Assembly (NCBI GenBank): GCA_905250025.1
Contig: CAJNOJ010000174.1
Coordinates: 62,001 to 126,000, forward strand
Reading direction: 5' to 3'
Length of the DNA: 64,000 nt
Source: Adineta ricciae
Lineage: Eukaryota; Rotifera; Eurotatoria; Adinetida; Adinetidae
Shown here piece by piece: positions 1 through 11,776 of this stretch. Below the pieces are notes generated by a model. The model searched no databases and was not told the origin of the DNA. It saw only the letters and a program-made list of their open reading frames with translations. Positions within the stretch are counted from its first letter, which is position 1. Each line of letters starts with the position of its first letter. A program made the position numbers and the translations under genes.

Positions 1-1717
1 TCATTGATAGTAGCGACGGTAAACGAGAATGGCTTCTTATTTGTAAAGTGACAACCATCTCTATTCATTCGTTTCGTTTCGTTTGTCTCATGGACACGCT
101 CGAGTGAGTGCTTTAAAGTGTCCCTCGAAAAGACTTTACCAAATGAAATTCAACTTAACCGAGACGACATCCAGTTACATTCAGCGCACAGATTGCATAC
201 ACATACGCACACATCTATCCTATATGTATCTGTATATTTACGCGTACATTGCATTATACTAGTTGAATTGAATTCATCGAACGCAGAGTAAGAAAAAAGA
301 AAGATGATGAACAGCGAGACCAATAAGCGTATCTTCGATATTCTTTCGTAACCTTCGAATTTATATAAATAACCGTGATAAATACGTAACTTTCTTATTT
401 GTTTATATTCGATTTACTTATTTCCTAGGTAGAAGATACGTTCCAGGTGCTTTTTTCTTGCTTCGATACCCTTCCTATTATGTCAATACATACTGTCAGT
501 TTCGGAATGATGTATTCGATGTCACTCGGTACGTTGTCAAATAGCTCTCGTATGAAATTTATTTGTATTATCAAGGAAACATGTTCTGTCTGAAGAGTGA
601 TCAAGGCAATAGCTATCGTATAGATCGACGAATAGATTAGGATAAATTTGCCAGTTTTGTTTTGTGAATGATTGTAAACAACACCTGAAACAACCTTAAT
701 CTACAATCAAGCTTTTTCTTCTTCTTCTTTTTTCGTTCTCGCCAACATAAGTATACGTTTATTACTCAATATCATATTGAATCTTTACTTTGGAGGAAAT
801 GAAGTATAACGAAAAAACAAATAAACAATGATTTAATTAATAACACTACTCGAAAGCGTGACACTTCTCACCCTTGAGATAACGATAATAATCGGCAAGT
901 TTGGCATTGATTCGCTTGATAATTTCGCATATTCCTCGACCAAAATAAAAGCAAACCTTTACATGCGTTTCCTTGTAACGCTATTTTCGTAACAGATATT
1001 ACAGACAATAACAAAAGAATAAGCGTAAATATAATTCATTAAATGACGGAGTCGCTGCAACGCAAATTAATTTTAGAATAGAAAATGCACATGCAATCCG
1101 ATTACTATAAATAGAAGTTCTATATAAATCTGGGTATGAATCCAATATGTGAACGTCTGGAATCTTCTAAGAGCGAGTACGGGGATATCGTCGTGCTGTT
1201 CGCGAAAACTGATTGAGCAATAGTTGGTAATTAGATTTGATTCTTCTTTTTTTTTCGTACATCTTCGAATGCACACACAATATGAGGAGAAAAACAACAA
1301 TGATTAATATCGTCTAGATGATTATTAAAGGATCACAAGACGCACAGAGAGAACGCTTGAAGCAAAAGAAAAACAGAAAAGAAAATTTCACTGTGTCATC
1401 ATCCTATCGTGTAATCGTTTACAAAAAAATAAATGAAAGTGACACAGAGACGAAGAAGAAAAACGTGACGTAACAAGAACATTTTCGAGACAAAAGAAAA
1501 ACAATGGAAGAAGATGAAAAGTAATGTTTTGTTATTCGAGATATACTTGTGTATATAACAATAGACTAATGATATTCTTGTTCAAACAAGAAATACATAG
1601 ACAAACTTTCTTCTCATGAGTTCATTTTAACAAAAGATGACTACGCATCTTTTCATATGTACATTTCAAAACATGTTCATGGTTCGTGTCAATGCGATAG
1701 TTCGGTTTTGATTTCCA
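1..1717. other. intergenic, no gene seen
   Basis: AT-rich sequence with scattered stop codons in all frames. The only open frames are short and of biased composition. It lies downstream of the phosphatase gene and probably holds its 3' UTR in the last few hundred bases. I see no conserved coding segment, RNA gene or repeat array. Confidence 0.5.
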
Positions 1718-3227
1718 CTATTGAACAATAATAGCTGAATCGGCGAGTGTTTTACTTTTGGATGTCGAACCACAGTATGAGCTCGATGTCGGTCGAGAAT
1801 GAACTTCATTCGACTCGGTCGTACTTGTCGCGGATAAACATTTCTTTTCCCAGTCTTGTAACTGAAGTATAAAGCTGATATTCGGATCAACTATTGGCCG
1901 TAGTTGACGCATTGCAGTAAATGCATCGTCTAATTGCATGCGATCTTTTTTGATCATATAAGCGAGTACTAGTGTCGGACTTCGACTGATTCCAGCAGAG
2001 CAATGTACAAGAATATTACTCGATTTATCACGTAAAGCTTTATCTAAATTGATCTTTGTTAGAAATGCATTCAATTGGAAATGAAGTGAAACGAACCAAT
2101 GAATTGAAAAACGTCTTCGAAATGTTTTCGAATGTTTTGAGACGGCAAGTCCAGAACGTCTACGCGAAGGTATTTATATTTTCCTTCCCATTTACATGGT
2201 AAATCGGGTGTGCAATTGATGATATGTGTGATGCGATTTTGATTTAAGCGATCGAGATTTTGTGAATCAAGCATATTTCCTAAAGTAAATACGAGATAAA
2301 TATTTTTATCAGTTTAACCTTCGAAAGATGTTCTGCGCTATTTGTTGAATGATGTCACGAACAAATCTAATCTTTAAATTCAGTACGCTGAGTTTGATTT
2401 GAATTCCATGACAACTTTGTTGACTTTGTCCTTCTTCTCTCAGACTGGTAAGAACTCGAAATGAAAACAAACAATGCATACCCACGAAAATATGAGGCAC
2501 GATTTGCGTCATAGTGAAGTTTTCTTTATCCAAAGTATCTGGTGTTGATGGAACATGACCATCAGATGTATCTTCCGGCGAATGGTCTGTCCTTTGAATT
2601 ATTTGTGGATATTGAGATTTGATTGCATCAAAACGACCTGAGAATTCACATTGAAAGATATTTTTCCTGACGGAACCATTAGGTTTTACCTTGAAGGACA
2701 AAAACTTTTTTATTGGACTTCTTCGCCGCTTGAATAACGAGATTCAACGGTGATGAACGTATTTTCTCTTCACTTGGCACATCTATTGATTGATCGTAAA
2801 GAAGAACACTATCGGCATGTTTTAATGATAGAGCTAAATTGGATTCAATCTCTTCTAAAGGTTTCGACGATAGTTTTCTTGTTAAAAGCTTCGCTCGACA
2901 ATTGATATTATGTGAGGAAATAATACGTTCAACACCGTAATCAAATTGCGAACGGCAATCGATAATCACCGGTAGAGATTTCCTTTCAAGCGCCGACGAA
3001 TTCGTCGAAATCAAATCGACGAGTTGTCTCGACGTCAGAAATGTACAATAGTCATTAGAAGAATTTGTTGGATGAACATCGGAGCCCGTGTGTAGCTTGT
3101 TCGCGCGTGTTGATGGGTTGATAGCGATGATGGGTTTACTAAAAGTATTCGGATTGGTATGTTCAGCCTTCGAGAGCATATTTAATTTCTTCTCAGCCAA
3201 AACATGATCGGTAACAAAAGAAGTCAT
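1718..3227 (-). CDS. dual-specificity (MAP kinase-type) phosphatase with rhodanese domain
   Basis: Four exons read on the minus strand: 3227-2690, 2637-2482, 2279-2097 and 2043-1718. All junctions are GT-AG with matching phase and give 400 residues. The N-terminal half is a rhodanese/CH2-like domain (VIIDCRSQFDYGVERI, then NINCRAKLLTRKL, the position of the basic MAPK-docking motif in this family). The C-terminal half is a dual-specificity phosphatase domain with the P-loop HCSAGISRS (HCxxGxxR, catalytic Cys and Arg present), followed by PTLVLAYMI and ending in DWEKKC. A catalytic-loop Asp occurs in YLRVDVLDLP. The order rhodanese-DSP is that of MAP kinase phosphatases (DUSP1/6/8/10/16), which dephosphorylate Thr and Tyr in the MAPK activation loop. 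I cannot say which subgroup. The ATG at 3227 follows an acceptor-like TTTTCAAG, so an upstream non-coding exon is likely. Confidence 0.9.
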
Positions 3228-5107
3228 ACCTTGAAAAGAAAGAACATTTCAATTAATGGATTCATATCCAGTGAAAACTGGATCTCTCCTTTTTGACATG
3301 TTTGTTTATTTACTTGGAAGTTCTATTACTTACTTTGATAGATAATGAAAGGAAACGTATCGAAATTTTCGTTTTTTCAAGAATATCTCAGAAAAATAGA
3401 CTTTTTTCATTCGGACTAAAAATAAACCATCCAATTTTCGATAGATGTCATTCGTTCATACAGAAACGACGTAGTGCGAAAACAGTTCGTATATTTACCT
3501 GAAAACTATCTGTTGCTAATTGGGATATAGTCTAACTTTTGACGATTAAATACTTCTTTTCTGCTACTCGAATAGAAATTTGAAGGTAAAAATTGAGTCA
3601 AATATATACGCAATACCTCGCCCACTTTATTTTTCTCTTTTTCTCTTTTTTCTTTATCTCGCTACGTTCTCTCTTTTTTTTGAATAAATAGCATCGTCTG
3701 CGTTACATTGCTCGGTGTGAATACGTAATACAAATTTATCAGAAGTTTAATAATTGCCAGCTGGTGCGTAAGGAAAAAGACGACTCTTTACGAAAGAAAT
3801 GACGACTATAGGTATTTACCTATGATATTCTCGTTCTAATCAGAAATTTCTATCTCTGACGTTAGCAGAATTGCGACGTAAATCATGTATGAAGTTGCGG
3901 CCAAACTAAAAGTCAGCATTTGTACTGTTTTCAGGAATGTCAGGGGCGCCGAACTGAATGATCTGCGTTCGATTCACTTTGATGACAATGTCGAATACCC
4001 TGACGAAATCGTATTTTTATTGACTTTTTATCTGAGTAAAACCTCGTCATCACGATCAAGAGAAACTGATGGATTAGTATTGAAATAAAGGGCAAAAAGC
4101 CTGTGAGGATCTTTTATTTGTGTCAATATTAACAAGATAAATACCTGATTTTAGACTTTGATAAAACTTGATACTCGGCGATGGGTCGAAGTATGATAGG
4201 TTAATGAAAAACAACGAGAGAATATGCCTGATTACGAAACTTTTCCTTTCTTAGAATACTAAAGATATGTATCCATTTATAAAAAGCCAAAACGGGGTAA
4301 GAAAAGAAAAGCGAGGGCGCACATAGAAGTGCGGAAAAATTGTTTGACTCATGATATTTTTCTTCTTTCTCCCCTTTTCATACTTTATAATGTAATAATT
4401 TACATTTGATTTTGTATTTGAAGACATGCGTCAAACAATCCTCTCTTTCGTTCACGTTCTTTCGAGATGTTACAATGGATGAGTACTTTCACGCACATTC
4501 GATACGTCATTATACACTTCTAAAAATCTTCCACTGCCAACGTGAAAATAAAAAACTAACAATTCTTGTACTGAAAACTCATTCTTCTATGTCAGACATT
4601 GACCCATGATATATATATATATGAAGGTAGATAAGATTTCTTTCTGTGTAGCCAATGAAAATCTGTATTTATTAATCAGGTGTGCGATTTTTAAAAAAAT
4701 ATTCTGATTGAAATCAAGAGGGTTTTTTATGAGGATATGCTTCGTTGAAGTTGATTGTGCAAGATAACCATGTTGTTGTTGCAATGGATTTTGTTCGCAT
4801 GACGCCAATAAAGCTCGTTTTCCTTTCTCGTTCGCTAACTGCACACAGGCAAAATCGAGCCATTTGATTGTTGATTTGATTTTTCTTCTTTCTTACCCAA
4901 TGTCTAGTAACCGAGATCGTTAAGAAAGAAAAACGGAGTGCTTTTGTGTGTAATTTTTTAAATGCATTGCAATGTTTTGTTGCTACTGATGTTGTTGTTA
5001 TTATTGTTATTGTCCGAACGCACCGTCATTTAACGGAGCAGAAGGGAAAACGACTGATTAGCAAAGATTTGTGATTGAATAAGTTTGCTAATTCGAACAA
5101 CGAGATC
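3228..5107. other. divergent intergenic region, no gene seen
   Basis: This is the head-to-head interval between the phosphatase (-) and the kelch gene (+), so it should hold both promoters. Open frames here (for example around 3885-4088) have no recognisable domain. A pyrimidine-rich stretch occurs near 3630-3680 and a short TA run near 4610. I see nothing else that can be supported. Confidence 0.45.
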
Positions 5108-7218
5108 ATGGTACCGTCATCAGCTAACGAAGAAAAGGTGACATTTATTTTGTTATTTTCTCGTAATCGTTCGTCATGTGACGTTCCCTATTTAATGGCA
5201 CAACGAGATAAACATATCTATCCGACATTAATGACAGCAACATTCTATTTTATGCGTGATCTGATTGATTACAGGTAGAGAAGTTTCGATCTTCAAATGA
5301 CATACATCGTTTACTTTTCTTCTTTTAGAGCCATTTCACTTGACAATTGTGTGTATATTATCGGAGGTCGATATGCGTCGACTGGTCGTCTTTCAAATGC
5401 TGTTTTTAAATACGACGCGCATATAGATTTCTGGCGAGGATGTGAGCCGATGAAGTCAGTACGGTACAGTTCTTTTTCTCTGACAGCTCTTCCTTATCTG
5501 ATTTTTGCGATCATTCTAGCGCTAATTTCGCAGTTACTATATTTGACTCGAAAATTTATGTACTCGGCGGCGAAGGCCCAAAAGGTATTATTGTTCAATC
5601 CGTTGAAGTATACGATCCGATTGTAAACAAATGGAAAGAAGCAGGCACATTCGTGAAACCAAAACGCTATCATGCAGCACTTGCAATGCATGGTAAACTC
5701 TGGTCCTCCGGCGGCGCAAATTCCTTGATTGAAGCTAAATCAACGGGTGAACTGATGTTAGAAACAGATCCGCGAAAGTTCAATTCTTAAAATAAGTTTC
5801 TTTGAATTCATCTAGTCTTGTCGATCCTCAACCAAATGAATGGAAACGATCAATAACAAACCATACGTTACCTGTTGCATGTCAACAACATTGTATGACA
5901 GTTATTAATAATAATATTGTACTTTTTGGAGGTAGGTAGCTATAAATATTTCTGATTGTGACGTGTTGTGCTCTATTCAAATTAAAGGCTGTCAAAAAAA
6001 TGGTGACGAAGCTAACAACATTCACACAATTGCTCGTGCTATTAATCAATCGTCTGAAAGTACACCAGAGTGGGAAGAACTTGATATTCAATTAGAACAC
6101 CCCCGTACAGATTGTGGTTATTTTCAATTAGGTAAAATAACAACAGAAGAAACACTTTTGTTCGAAGAGAAAAAAAAGCAACTCTCGTCTGTCGTTCTCA
6201 CCTTTCAGTAAAGAAGTAGCCGAGTGTAACACAACTAGTTTAATGAGGAAATGACATTCAAACGTGGAGGTTTGTCCTTTCTCATCTGCACGTGAGAAAG
6301 CAACCATTTTTTCAATTAGATTTAAAGAAATCACAAGCGAGCAGTTGTCATTTATTGATAAAGAATTCCAACTACGCAAATTTTTATCTGAAGTATTACC
6401 ATCTGTGATAGAATGACATTAGTATTTTAAGATAAGATGAGTCAGATTGGAATTACAAAACACATTACGTTGTAGTTTTTTTCCTCTCATGTGATCAGGC
6501 AAAAAAATTTATATACATGTCTCGAAAACGACGTGCAATGAATCTGGAGAGGTATCACACAGATAGCTCGAGTGATGATGCCGTAGCAATTGTTCGGATT
6601 CACATGCAAATCGAAAACACTTCAAAAATATATGAGGGAATGTACGTTTATCTATGGTAATCTAGTTATAAATATACAGCTGGCCGAAAAGTCGACCTTC
6701 TCGTGCTTTTCCCCTTTACAGGTGTATGCGGAATAGAACTATCGGTTTTCGAGTGCAAAAATCCTATATAGTATTTTCAATAAGTAATTCAAACATGTTT
6801 CTGACCAATCAACATATCCGAAAATGATTACGAGATGTGTATTGCGCATATTTTTTTTTGTAACAGGAAGAAGAATTAAATCACGTTCAAAGCGTTCAAT
6901 GATTTAATTTAATCAAACACGACGTGCCATATGCTGCATTATCATGATTATGAAAACCCTATAGCATCATTTTCTGTCTTTTTTTTTCATACAGGTTCAT
7001 CATTGTACATCATCGGGGGCTATAACTGTCAAACAGGTGACCCAACGAAAATCGTTGAACGCATTGATTTCAGTGACAGTTCCAACCCAACAATTGACGA
7101 ACAATTCGAAATCGACAAGGACTTCACCGCTGTGGATTGTTGTGTAGTTCAAACAAATCAGTATAATGAACACCTTTTACCGTTAGCTTCCTACTTAGAC
7201 CGTTGGATTGTTTGGTAA
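5108..7218 (+). CDS. kelch-repeat protein
   Basis: Six exons can be joined in phase: 5108-5274, 5329-5463, 5520-5777, 5816-5931, 5988-6131 and 6995-7218, giving 347 residues. Kelch signatures recur: NCVYIIGGR, then KIYVLGGE followed by VEVYDPIVNKW, then NNIVLFGG, then SSLYIIGGYN followed by IVERIDF. Each is a beta-propeller blade with the GG doublet and the W spaced behind it. No BTB or BACK domain precedes them, so this is a kelch-only protein, probably a protein-interaction propeller of unknown partner. The last intron (6132-6994) is 863 bp, unlike the 38-56 bp of the others, and contains alternative open frames. The first exon is the least certain. After the TAA at 7218 an open frame at about 7270-7358 (ending NDYV) could be an alternatively spliced tail. 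Confidence 0.65.
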
Positions 7219-7414
7219 TTTGATTATATTTCTTTTTGAGTTCTCATAACAAATAAATTTCACATGTCAATTACAAAGCAAAGGAAAAAGAAGAAGCAGT
7301 ATTGCTTTTAGATAATACTGCCTATCAGACAGATAATTGGAATAATGATTACGTATGAAAATTAGGACAAAAAAAGAATTGAATGTATTTTTTTAAATGT
7401 GGGAATGGTTTCGA

Positions 7415-7985
7415 TCAATATGCTTTCGCTAATTCCTTGCTGAGCCATTCAGCAGAAATATCTTCACGTAACTCAATAATCTAAAATGATCAAAAAACAT
7501 TTGTTTTCGTTTGTTCACTATGACGACAACATACACGAGTAATACCAGACGAAGCTGAAACCGCGTTCGCTGTCGATGCATATGTAAAACGATTGTTCGT
7601 TCCACATCCATCAGGAATGTATAAAATTAAATTCAATGGATATTGAACACGACCATCCGCATGCTTCAATTCATGGCTATGTAAAATAAAACGAGGTTCA
7701 CGACTTGGTAATTCCTCAATTAATTGTTCGACATTGATGTCCTACAACACTTTCGATTTGAATTGAAAATCTCGGGAAAAGTCAAACATACTTTTAATTC
7801 TTTGTCAATCACAACTTGGTTGGTTTTCATATCACAACGTACTAAGAACAATGATAATTTGATTAAACAAACGCTGTTATTCACTTACATATCATAGCCA
7901 TGGTTGACTTGTTCGATAAACGTCGAAACTTTTTCATTGCATCGACTACATCTTTTTCAATGGTACACGGTGACATTGAAGTCAT
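7415..7985 (-). CDS. GMF: glia maturation factor (ADF-homology protein)
   Basis: Four small exons on the minus strand, 7985-7889, 7841-7792, 7741-7535 and 7480-7415, join in phase to 139 residues, against about 142 in vertebrate GMFB/GMFG. Landmarks in order are IEKDVVDAMKKFR near the N-terminus, CDMKTNQVVIDKEL, ELPSREPRFILHSHELKH, ADGRVQYPLNLI and a C-terminal EDISAEWLSKELAKAY. These match the GMF pattern (KFRF, [31 protein letters not shown]) along its whole length. GMF belongs to the ADF/cofilin fold but binds the Arp2/3 complex, debranching actin networks rather than severing filaments; that role is known for the family and inferred here. The start was chosen because a stop lies four codons upstream. 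Its stop lies about 200 bp from the kelch stop, the two genes being convergent. Confidence 0.93.
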
Positions 7986-8155
7986 GTTTTCTACGTTTTA
8001 TATCAATCTGAAAACAAAACATAGCTATATGCATGATTACTGTTACAATTTATTCGATCAAATTTGTCGACTGAGGTCAATAACTCGATATACATTATAT
8101 CAAATAATTCCAATTTTAAAAAAAAGCATTTTTTTATTGTGCTTTCTACTGATCA

Positions 8156-10688
8156 TTACATCCACTGTATGTGATTCCACGGTTCATTATTCAATAACTG
8201 ATTGATTAGTAATTTTGATCGAAATGTTGTGTAAAACAAATAGGCTCGAAGAGTTTTTGGTAAACAATCAAACTGAGACATCATGATGAGCATATTCACT
8301 TGTCGACGTTTACAATAAACTTCAGTGCATTGACGAATTTTCGAACGGCAAAGTTCTTTTAGTTTGTACAATGGTCGCGAACGCGGCTTACGTTCAACAA
8401 TTCGACGATAATGTACACCGAACAATATGCGTAAGAAATTACTATCATAAACTTCAATGATATCATCAATGTATGGTAATGACATTAAATGTTCGTACAA
8501 ACTTTGATCAAAAACGAAGTCTTCGTCAGAAACCCACAGTTTCATGTAAGCGACAACACTTGCCATCGATGATAAACGATCGTACGTTTGAATACGTAAG
8601 ATTGTTTTTGCGTATGAATCAAATAAAGTACGTTTAACTCGGCTACTTGATGCTAAACGAGCACAAAGCGAGATTATGTGGAATAATGTGTAAGAAAAAT
8701 GATTTCTCGACGAAGAAGGCGTTAAAAAATCAATAGAATTGTGTAAAAGATTAATTGGACATAAATTTGCTAAGCAGTAATATACCATTGGTATATGTTC
8801 ATTCAATAGAGCATAGTAAAAGGCATAGTGATTGGGTCGAAGAGAAATGTCGATCGAAACATGAGAAAAGAGGTTCTCAATGGTTTTCATTGTCGCATCG
8901 TATCTATCCGGATGAAATATCCATGAAGACATTCGTGCAAGAGCTAGAAATGGAGTCATCTGTTGGTCGTAATTAATATATGTACGCGGATGATAATATT
9001 GTTCTGGAGATTGATATGATTTGGTTGATTGAAATGGAGATCTGCAACAGCGATCAAGATAGTCTAAAAATTCCGATGAATTTGCTTCGTCTAAAACGGC
9101 TAAAATACAGACAAAAATTAAGGAGTTTATCGATAGACATATTCGAGATGTCTTACAGTTTGACACATTTCTGCAATCTCGACTGATCATTATTGTATTT
9201 GGATTAAAACCAAAATTAACTAAAGCTTTGACAATATCAAAGAACGATTTCGTACAAGCAACGACAAGTGGTTCGATGATATCAAGTCTGACGTACGATT
9301 GAGCATATTCTAAAATGGCTTGAACCAACAGCAGATCACCTGTTTGTACTGCAAGTAAGAACGGATAGTTTGATCCGTAATTATACATGGCATAGATGTT
9401 CGAATCACTTTTGATTAAACTTAGTGCATGCTGTTTATGACAGGAGTGTTCCGCGATGATATTACTATCATTACTTTGACACAAACGACGTAAACATATA
9501 TTTAATGGATGATCAAGTGAGTATAATAAATGACTATTTTGTTTTTGATAAGAGTTTTGTGTTTCATAACGATTCCATCCCAGACGATTAACACTACATT
9601 TGTACTTCAATAGCAAACTAGTGTAGTCATAGAGATTATCATGCGCAAGGCTGATACATAATGGATTGAGTCCTAGAATTTAAGAAAAACAGACTTGTTA
9701 GGTTCATTTCTCACGAAGGATCAGTCGTACCAAGGTCAATATTACAATCCGGTCTTGTTAAAAGATAATTAACAATTTGAAAACGTTGTTGATTACTAAT
9801 TGATGAGTCGAAACGATTTTCAATAGCACCTAGAATAGCTCCGTGCAAGCTGGTTTCGTAAGTGCTTGTGAGTTGATTGATATCACAGTGTTTCAATTCA
9901 ACAAGATATTTTACTAGACGAAAACGATTTTCTCGACAAGCATCTAGAAGAAGAAACGAATTAGGATCAGATTAACTTCAAACATGTGCATTTACGATAG
10001 AGAGGATATTGATATCGTTGCTGCTCGTTGTGTTGAGTTTTACAATGTTTACAATTCGATTGAACACAATCATTCGGATTGATATGACCATAATCAGTTA
10101 AATATTCGATAATATTAAAATATCCACGTTTGACAGCTAAACATAACGAGACTACTTCAGTATGTTTCCCGATTTGCCCGTAATCATGATAATTAACTAG
10201 TGTTTGAACTAAACTGTAGTTATTATTTGACACAGCCATATATAACATACTATCACTAGACAGTATCGATGCGAAAAGACTTGTTTCGACATAGTAATTT
10301 TTGATTTCATTGTTATTTTTGATTAGATGCGAGAAAAATGTTTTATGATCGTGAGGTATATAATCAGGCGAAGCACCATGCGATAACAAATTTCGCGTTT
10401 TGTACACATCATTTTCGTGTACTGCGACGTACAATTTTTCGTTTAATGTTAAATAGCCAAACAGCGAGGATAAGATGAGATCATGTAGATGCACATAGCA
10501 AAAACGATATAATGATTGAATTTGTTCAATAAACCAAGAGAAAAACGACGGAGACGGAGATGTAGTTATCGGATTCACCAATGGATTATATTCCGGCTAG
10601 AATGGTTCCATGAAAAGTTGTTATTCATGACGGAAACACTTACTGGTTTCGCCACTCTCATGTATAACCAAAAGTCTCGATTGTCCAT
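8156..10688 (-). CDS. ankyrin-repeat protein with C-terminal SOCS box (ASB-like)
   Basis: Five exons, 10688-10644, 10596-9996, 9943-9731, 9672-8156, join in phase to 791 residues (the last listed exon is uninterrupted). Degenerate ankyrin units run through the first half: EKLYVAVHENDVYKTRNLLS, SMLYMAVSNNNYSLVQTLV, SLCLAVKRGYFNIIEYLTD, NPLCISLAHDNLYDYTSLLL and PFLLAVQTGDLLLVQAIL. The C-terminus carries a SOCS-box-like segment: PLYKLKELCRSKIRQC, about 15 residues, then CLPKTLRAYLFY, matching the BC box (L..LCR) and the Cul5-box region (LP..L..YL). Such proteins are substrate receptors for elongin B/C-Cul5 ubiquitin ligases. That role is inferred. At 791 residues it is longer than typical vertebrate ASBs, with a large middle segment of weak similarity. 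The first 15-residue exon is supported only by phase and splice sites. Confidence 0.82.
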
Positions 10689-11776
10689 ATTTCAAATTGA
10701 TGAAATATTCTACACTTGAAATGGCCTATTTGCTGTTCGTTATTGTCATTTCAACCCAACACGTGCAAATGGTTAGTCTTAAAATAGAGCAAAAGAACAC
10801 GCGAAATTTCAATAACCAAGTGTTCTCATTTAGCATTGAAACGGCCCATTCTTCCTCTCCTGTCGAGGTGCAATGTTGATGAATAAAAACGTGCCCTTGC
10901 AAGCTGATAGAACAGGACATCTATCTCGTGATATTTGTTTCGCGTACTTCTGAGTAGAGTGTAGAAATGAAAAACAAAGCCCTATCTCAATGACAGATAC
11001 TTTACATTTCTCTCTTTGTTGTCAAGAATGTTTTGCCGTTTTCACATTGTAAAAACAAGATTTTAGAGTTACAGTAAACCTAACGAAAATGCTGTTTACA
11101 TAATCACATGCTCTGTTCACTATTTGACATGTCAATCTTGATAAATTCAGCTCGGGTATGCGTGCAAAATCAACCGATCGGAACATGAGGAGCTTCTTAC
11201 CTGTACGAACGATTTTCACAATAGAATTAGTCAAAACATTAAGCGCCGGCTGATTACATTGTTAGTACTACATCCAGAATGTTATTCAACAATCTACAAT
11301 AGAAAGTTCGTTGAACTTAGCAGTTTTCCAAGTTAGTTATGAGAGCATGTTATACATTTCATGCATTTAAGATGAAGACGATGGTTGTTTTTACTCAATT
11401 CTAATTTGTCGTTTTTTTTTCAATCTGAATTAATTTTGTTATTTTATAAATACAGATACGAATGCATAAGAATTCCGAAGAAGACACAAAAAATCAGAAT
11501 TAACAGAAAAAGAACAGATTTTCCTTGGTAATATCCACATGCGAGACTAAGAAAGAAGAATTCACCAGAGCAAAAGTCGTCCATACATGATTTTCTTCGT
11601 TCCAGACATAGACAAACGAGAGAAAAAGAGAGCAAGAGAGTTGAAAGCGATAATGACGAGATCATTTTGAGTCATACATATTAACAAAAAAAAAAACAAA
11701 AAGGAAAGACAAAAGGAGTAGATATTTTATTATAAAAAAAACAAGCAGTTCAACAGAAGAAGAATCGACTTGAAGA
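10689..11776. other. intergenic, no gene seen
   Basis: AT-rich spacer between two minus-strand genes, containing the 5' region of the ankyrin/SOCS gene and the 3' UTR of the first PIP5K. Open frames at 11022-11234 and 11444-11665 have no recognisable domain and look like chance frames. Confidence 0.45.

Noticed and set aside
3885-4088. Possible small gene beginning MYEVAAKLKVSI, at first glance like a helix-turn-helix
   Set aside because: Too short, with no continuation through splice sites and no conserved partner segments.
6128-6415. Continuation of the kelch reading frame past 6131 as coding sequence
   Set aside because: It stops after 27 residues without kelch features, whereas splicing from 6131 to 6995 gives a normal kelch blade.
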